Positions 15,454 through 18,747 of a stretch of DNA of 18,747 nucleotides are shown piece after piece; within the stretch, counting starts at the first letter, position 1; every line of letters begins with the position of its first letter. The position numbers and the translations under genes are program-made. The stretch spans positions 1-18,747 of the forward strand of contig JBCCRH010000063.1 in the NCBI GenBank assembly GCA_039208045.1, in the 5' to 3' direction. The stretch comes from JBCCRH01 sp039208045. Lineage in GTDB: Bacteria; Bacteroidota; Bacteroidia; Chitinophagales; Saprospiraceae. Below the pieces are notes generated by a model. That model was not told the origin of the DNA. It made no database searches and was given only the letters and a program-made list of their open reading frames with translations.

Positions 15454-15765
15454 TTAAAAAGCGATGCTATCCACTTTAATTTTAGTAAAACGCTGGCGGT
15501 GTCCATTTTTCACCTTATAGCCTTTACGTCTTTTCTTTTTGAAGACAATCACTTTGTCTCCTTTCACGTGCTCCAGTACAGTAGCATTTACGCTTGCTGC
15601 GTTCAGCACCGGCTTGCCTACAGAAACGGCACCGTCGTTATCTACCAAGTGTACTTGGTCGAACGACATGTTGTCGCCTGCTTCGGCTTCTAGCTGGTGG
15701 ACGAAGATCTCTTGACCTTCCTCAACTTTAAACTGCTGACCAGCTATGGTTACGATTGCGAACAT
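15454..15765 (-). CDS. rplU: Ribosomal protein L21, 103 aa
   Basis: This is a full-length L21: MFAIVTIAGQQFKVEEGQ at the N-terminus, a central beta region, and the RNA-binding basic tail (VFKKKRRKGYKVKNGHRQRFT). It binds 23S rRNA in the large subunit. The ATG at 15765 is chosen because L21 begins at or next to this Met-Phe/Tyr-Ala-Ile. An upstream ATG at 15786 would add seven residues (MITKYSK) not typical of the family. It is the first gene of the rplU-rpmA operon, with a clear Bacteroidota promoter about 37 bases upstream. Unlike many relatives it lacks the C-terminal HHH extension, which here is on L27. Confidence 0.96.
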   Translation of the reverse strand: MFAIVTIAGQQFKVEEGQEIFVHQLEAEAGDNMSFDQVHLVDNDGAVSVGKPVLNAASVNATVLEHVKGDKVIVFKKKRRKGYKVKNGHRQRFTKIKVDSIAF

Positions 15766-15801
15766 TTTTGAGTATTTTGTTATCAATTTCTAAACGAGGT
15801 G

Positions 15802-15809
15802 CAAAGATA
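15802..15809 (-). promoter_or_regulatory. Bacteroidota -7 promoter element for rplU-rpmA (TATCTTTG)
   Basis: On the minus strand TATCTTTG, followed by CACC, is an exact match to the TAnnTTTG consensus and to the TATCTTTGCA form common before housekeeping genes in the phylum. It implies a transcript start near 15795 and a leader of about 30 bases. No good -33 TTTG is seen at the usual distance; a T-rich run lies there instead. Confidence 0.75.
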
Positions 15810-15811
15810 CG

Positions 15812-18747
15812 ATGCAAACCCCAATAAAAAAAGTGGGAAGTTTAAAAAAATCTAAGGCTAAATACTGGAGGTTCTTGCCAAGCCACAGCGTGCTTAAACC
15901 TCCAGTATTGTCTAAGCTCTACTTCGCCTGGCTCCTCTGCTTTAGCACTTGCCTAATCGCGCAAAGCCCCCACCCCCAATTTCGCAACTATACGACCGAT
16001 CATGGCCTACCTAGCCCCGAAGTGCACTCCTGCATGCAAGACACCGCAGGTTATATGTGGTTTGCCACCGATAATGGCATCAGTCGATTTGATGGCTACT
16101 CATTTACCAATTTCGGACCGCGGGAAGGCTTACTACATCCTGTCGTTTTTTATATACAGCAAGATACCACTGGACGACTTTGGTTGGGCACCATGCAAGG
16201 ACGCCTCTACTATATTGAGGGCGATAGTATTTTACCTTTTTCTGGCAATACTCAAATTGCCCAAATCAATCCCAACAATCGACAATTAAACGATTTTTAT
16301 ATCGATAAGCAAAACAATAAGTATCTCTCCATATTACATCATGGTATTCTTCAATTCAGCCCCAATGGGGTGCTCCAAACCATTAGACCTCAAGAGCATC
16401 AATGTCATTCTTTTTCAATACCTATTGATGATATCTGGATGACTGGGAGTTTTGGCATAAGACATCACAAATTGACATCAGATTGGCCCGCACTAGCTCC
16501 CAGGTCGACCATCAGTTTATCCAAGAACAACATCCCACTCCATCATCTTAAAATCGAATTTGAAGGAAGAACATTTTGTAATTCAGGGAACACCATTGTT
16601 CAACTACCAAATGATCGTATACTAGGGTATCAAGTTTCACCAGGCACCCTATTTGAACGGACTTCAAAAGGTATAGCTTGGCACCGCCCTTTTCCTTATA
16701 AATTTGATCGTAAGTCCGTATATGTTGCCAAGAACACAGGTATATTGGTAGGCACCCAACAAAAGGGAGGACTACGTCAATTCGCCGATATAGAGGCCCT
16801 TAAAAAAGGGGCGTTTAAGCAGTTATTACCCGATGTTTCTATCACTCATATCTATCAGACTCCCCAAGGCGCATTCTGGATTTCTACCCTCGAAAATGGC
16901 GTTTATTATACTGCTCAGCTCGACCATAAAATCTACGATCAAACTTCCGGTTTTCCACATGGCCATATTACTGCTCTTGATTTTCAGTCTGCTCACGAAC
17001 TATTTATAGGTTTTAGAAATGGAACACTCCTTCAGTTTAATGCGCTAACTAACCAAATAACGTACCTCCCTGATCTTCCCAATCAAGGGGAGCAGCTCAT
17101 TTATGATGTCCTATTTGATCAACAACGACAAGAGCTTTGGGTTACGAATAGTAGATTACAGCATTATGATTTTCAGCAATGGTACTATACCGACTTTGAG
17201 GATAATTATCTGATCGGCAAACGACTGAGCTTAAGTAGAACCAATGAATTGCTCTGGGGTACCAATTCTGTAGGTTTTGGTAAAATTCGACTGGCCGACA
17301 AATTAGTCTATCCACAGCCACCTTCATCTACATGGCACCGCACTTTGCGAATTTGGGAAGACTACCAAGGTCGTATTTGGGTGGGCAACATTAATGGCCT
17401 TTTTGAGTATAAAAACGAGCAACTTATTCCGCCAAACTTTACGCATCCAGCTTTTAATACCCGAGTAGAAGATATTGCCGAATTATCGGATAGCACGCTG
17501 GTCATTGCCACTAAAGGACAAGGGCTGCTCTTGTGGAAAGACAGCTATTTTAAACAACTCACTACAGAAAAAGGGCTAAGCTCTAATATGCTCGAAAATG
17601 TCCACGTCGACGAAAAGGATCAAATCTGGGTAGGCACACTGGAAGGCCTTAATCGAATCCTTAGAAAGGGTACCAATATCGATATAGAGGTGTATACGAT
17701 GGCACACGGCCTGCCTTCCAATGAGATCACTCGTGTCAATTCCTATGCCGGTCAAGTCTGGGTGGCAACGACTAGAGGCCTATTAAAATGGCAAGATTTC
17801 CCTCGCAGCACCAAGACGCATCGGCCATTACTTGAACAAGTACTAGTCAACCAGCAGGTGATTCAGCTTTCACCCAATCCTCATTTTAGTAGCACCGAGA
17901 ACAACCTTTCTTTTGAATTTGTCAGTATTAATTATCAACAGAACGGCAAAATTCCCTACCGCTACCGCCTCAATCAATCCAATTGGCTGTATACCAACAA
18001 CCGGATCGTCAACTACGCCCAATTAGCTCCCGATCAGTATACCTTCGAGGTGCAGGCCCAAAATCAAAACGGCATTTGGAGTCCTTCTCAATCTTTTTCC
18101 TTCACTATTCGACCGGCCTTTTGGCAAACGTGGTGGTTTATTAGTAGCATCTTCATAGCCCTGATTGGGCTGGTCTACTGGGCCTATCGCAACCGCCTAC
18201 AGCGCGTACAGCAACGCACCGCCACCGAGCGCGAAATGACTCAGCTTCAGCAAGCCGCCCTGCGCGCCCAGATGAACCCCCATTTTATCTTCAACTGCCT
18301 CAATTCCATCCAGCACTTCATTGCCAAAAACGATCAGACCAACGCCATGCGCTACCTCGCCAAGTTCTCCCAACTCGTCCGTGGCGTACTCAACGCTTCT
18401 ATGGCCGAGCAAATCAGCCTCGAAGAAGAGATCAATATCCTCGACACCTACCTCATCCTCGAAAAGCTCCGCTTTAAAGACAAATTCAACTATCACATCC
18501 ATGTCGATGCCAGCATCAACCGCTTTGAGCGCACCATCCCTCCCCTACTCACCCAGCCTTTTGTAGAAAATGCCATCAAACACGGTTTTGCCAATATCCA
18601 ACAAGATGGACTCCTCGAAATCCTATTTTCCCTACAAGAAAAGCAGCTCCAAATCATTATCCGCGACAATGGCGTAGGTCTCCAAAACGCCCAAAAACGA
18701 TCCATACCAAGAGCCCACAAGGGCGTAGGCATGAGCATTTCGCAAAA
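15812..18747 (+). CDS. Two-component sensor: propeller repeats, Y_Y_Y domain and LytS-type histidine kinase, 3' end outside window
   Basis: The frame is open from ATG 15812 past the window end (at least 978 residues). A signal-peptide core (LYFAWLLCFSTCLIAQ) precedes a periplasmic sensor of Reg_prop beta-propeller repeats with the [IV/L/M]W[VLF][GA]T...G[IL] pattern: near residue 77 (GYMWFATDNGI), then GRLWLGTMQG, GRIWVGNINGL and QIWVGTLEGL. A Y_Y_Y domain lies at about 699-757, one membrane helix at about 772-792, then the LytS/YehU-type core: QMNPHFIFNCLNSIQ with phospho-acceptor His824, the N-box PFVENAIKHG near 914, and the G-boxes DNGVGL and HKGVGMSI near the edge. A cognate LytTR regulator is expected downstream. 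The ATG at 15812 gives an unusually long n-region and abuts the divergent rplU promoter; TTG at 15908 would give a textbook 19-residue signal peptide (MSKLYFAWL...). Start uncertain, identity secure. Confidence 0.92.
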   Translation, partial: MQTPIKKVGSLKKSKAKYWRFLPSHSVLKPPVLSKLYFAWLLCFSTCLIAQSPHPQFRNYTTDHGLPSPEVHSCMQDTAGYMWFATDNGISRFDGYSFTNFGPREGLLHPVVFYIQQDTTGRLWLGTMQGRLYYIEGDSILPFSGNTQIAQINPNNRQLNDFYIDKQNNKYLSILHHGILQFSPNGVLQTIRPQEHQCHSFSIPIDDIWMTGSFGIRHHKLTSDWPALAPRSTISLSKNNIPLHHLKIEFEGRTFCNSGNTIVQLPNDRILGYQVSPGTLFERTSKGIAWHRPFPYKFDRKSVYVAKNTGILVGTQQKGGLRQFADIEALKKGAFKQLLPDVSITHIYQTPQGAFWISTLENGVYYTAQLDHKIYDQTSGFPHGHITALDFQSAHELFIGFRNGTLLQFNALTNQITYLPDLPNQGEQLIYDVLFDQQRQELWVTNSRLQHYDFQQWYYTDFEDNYLIGKRLSLSRTNELLWGTNSVGFGKIRLADKLVYPQPPSSTWHRTLRIWEDYQGRIWVGNINGLFEYKNEQLIPPNFTHPAFNTRVEDIAELSDSTLVIATKGQGLLLWKDSYFKQLTTEKGLSSNMLENVHVDEKDQIWVGTLEGLNRILRKGTNIDIEVYTMAHGLPSNEITRVNSYAGQVWVATTRGLLKWQDFPRSTKTHRPLLEQVLVNQQVIQLSPNPHFSSTENNLSFEFVSINYQQNGKIPYRYRLNQSNWLYTNNRIVNYAQLAPDQYTFEVQAQNQNGIWSPSQSFSFTIRPAFWQTWWFISSIFIALIGLVYWAYRNRLQRVQQRTATEREMTQLQQAALRAQMNPHFIFNCLNSIQHFIAKNDQTNAMRYLAKFSQLVRGVLNASMAEQISLEEEINILDTYLILEKLRFKDKFNYHIHVDASINRFERTIPPLLTQPFVENAIKHGFANIQQDGLLEILFSLQEKQLQIIIRDNGVGLQNAQKRSIPRAHKGVGMSISQ
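15861..15909. repeat. 13-bp perfect inverted repeat at the start of the sensor kinase gene
   Basis: AATACTGGAGGTT (15861-15873) and AACCTCCAGTATT (15897-15909) are exact reverse complements separated by 23 bases. The left arm holds GGAGG, the right arm ends on the alternative TTG start at 15908. It may be an RNA hairpin that masks the start region, a dyad for a regulator, or simply part of the coding sequence if ATG 15812 is used. No U-tract follows, so it is not a terminator. Confidence 0.6.

Noticed and set aside
15861..15909. Inverted repeat as an intrinsic terminator
   Set aside because: There is no T-run after the right arm on either strand and the loop is 23 bases.

Overview
The window looks like a chromosomal segment from a Bacteroidota bacterium, most likely of the Saprospiria type (Lewinella/Haliscomenobacter-like). 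The evidence is a Bacteroidota-type promoter (TATCTTTG) in front of the L21/L27 ribosomal operon, a BatE-type TPR/SH3 protein, an OstA/LptA-like protein with the phylum's architecture, a propeller/Y_Y_Y/LytS-type sensor kinase, weak or absent Shine-Dalgarno sequences, and an intergenic spacer built of iterated short words. No rRNA, tRNA, CRISPR array, transposase or phage integrase is visible.

Layout. (1) Bases 1-10019, minus strand: two tandem giant genes 47 bp apart, probably one operon. The promoter-proximal gene (6546-10019) encodes a 1157-residue protein of no family I recognise. The second gene (6498 down past base 1) encodes at least 2166 residues without a stop. It has a Rossmann/GT-B-like N-terminal region, a very long beta-rich middle, and tandem LysM-like modules of about 48 residues where the window cuts it. 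Neither protein starts with a Sec signal peptide. This pair is the best candidate for an undescribed system. (2) Bases 10020-10407: divergent intergenic region, most of it three blocks of degenerate short repeats. (3) Bases 10408-14588, plus strand: a DadA-like FAD oxidoreductase broken by an in-frame TAA 36 codons before its natural end, then an OstA/LptA-like envelope protein 3 bp after that natural end, then batE. Between the last two lies a hairpin-bearing, repeat-like insert. (4) Bases 14588-14631: a bidirectional terminator between convergent transcripts. (5) Bases 14655-15765, minus strand: rplU-rpmA, in which L27 carries an Ala/Pro linker and a C-terminal helix-hairpin-helix domain. 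(6) From 15812 to the window end, plus strand: a large sensor histidine kinase (periplasmic propeller repeats, Y_Y_Y domain, one membrane helix, LytS/YehU-type kinase core), cut by the window edge.

Working together: the plus-strand oxidoreductase/OstA/BatE genes are closely spaced and probably co-transcribed, but only OstA (LPS transport) and BatE (envelope, TPR scaffold) suggest a shared envelope theme. The ribosomal pair is a standard housekeeping operon. The kinase is a separate unit whose response regulator would be expected just outside the window. The giant-gene operon is unrelated to its neighbours by any signal I can see.
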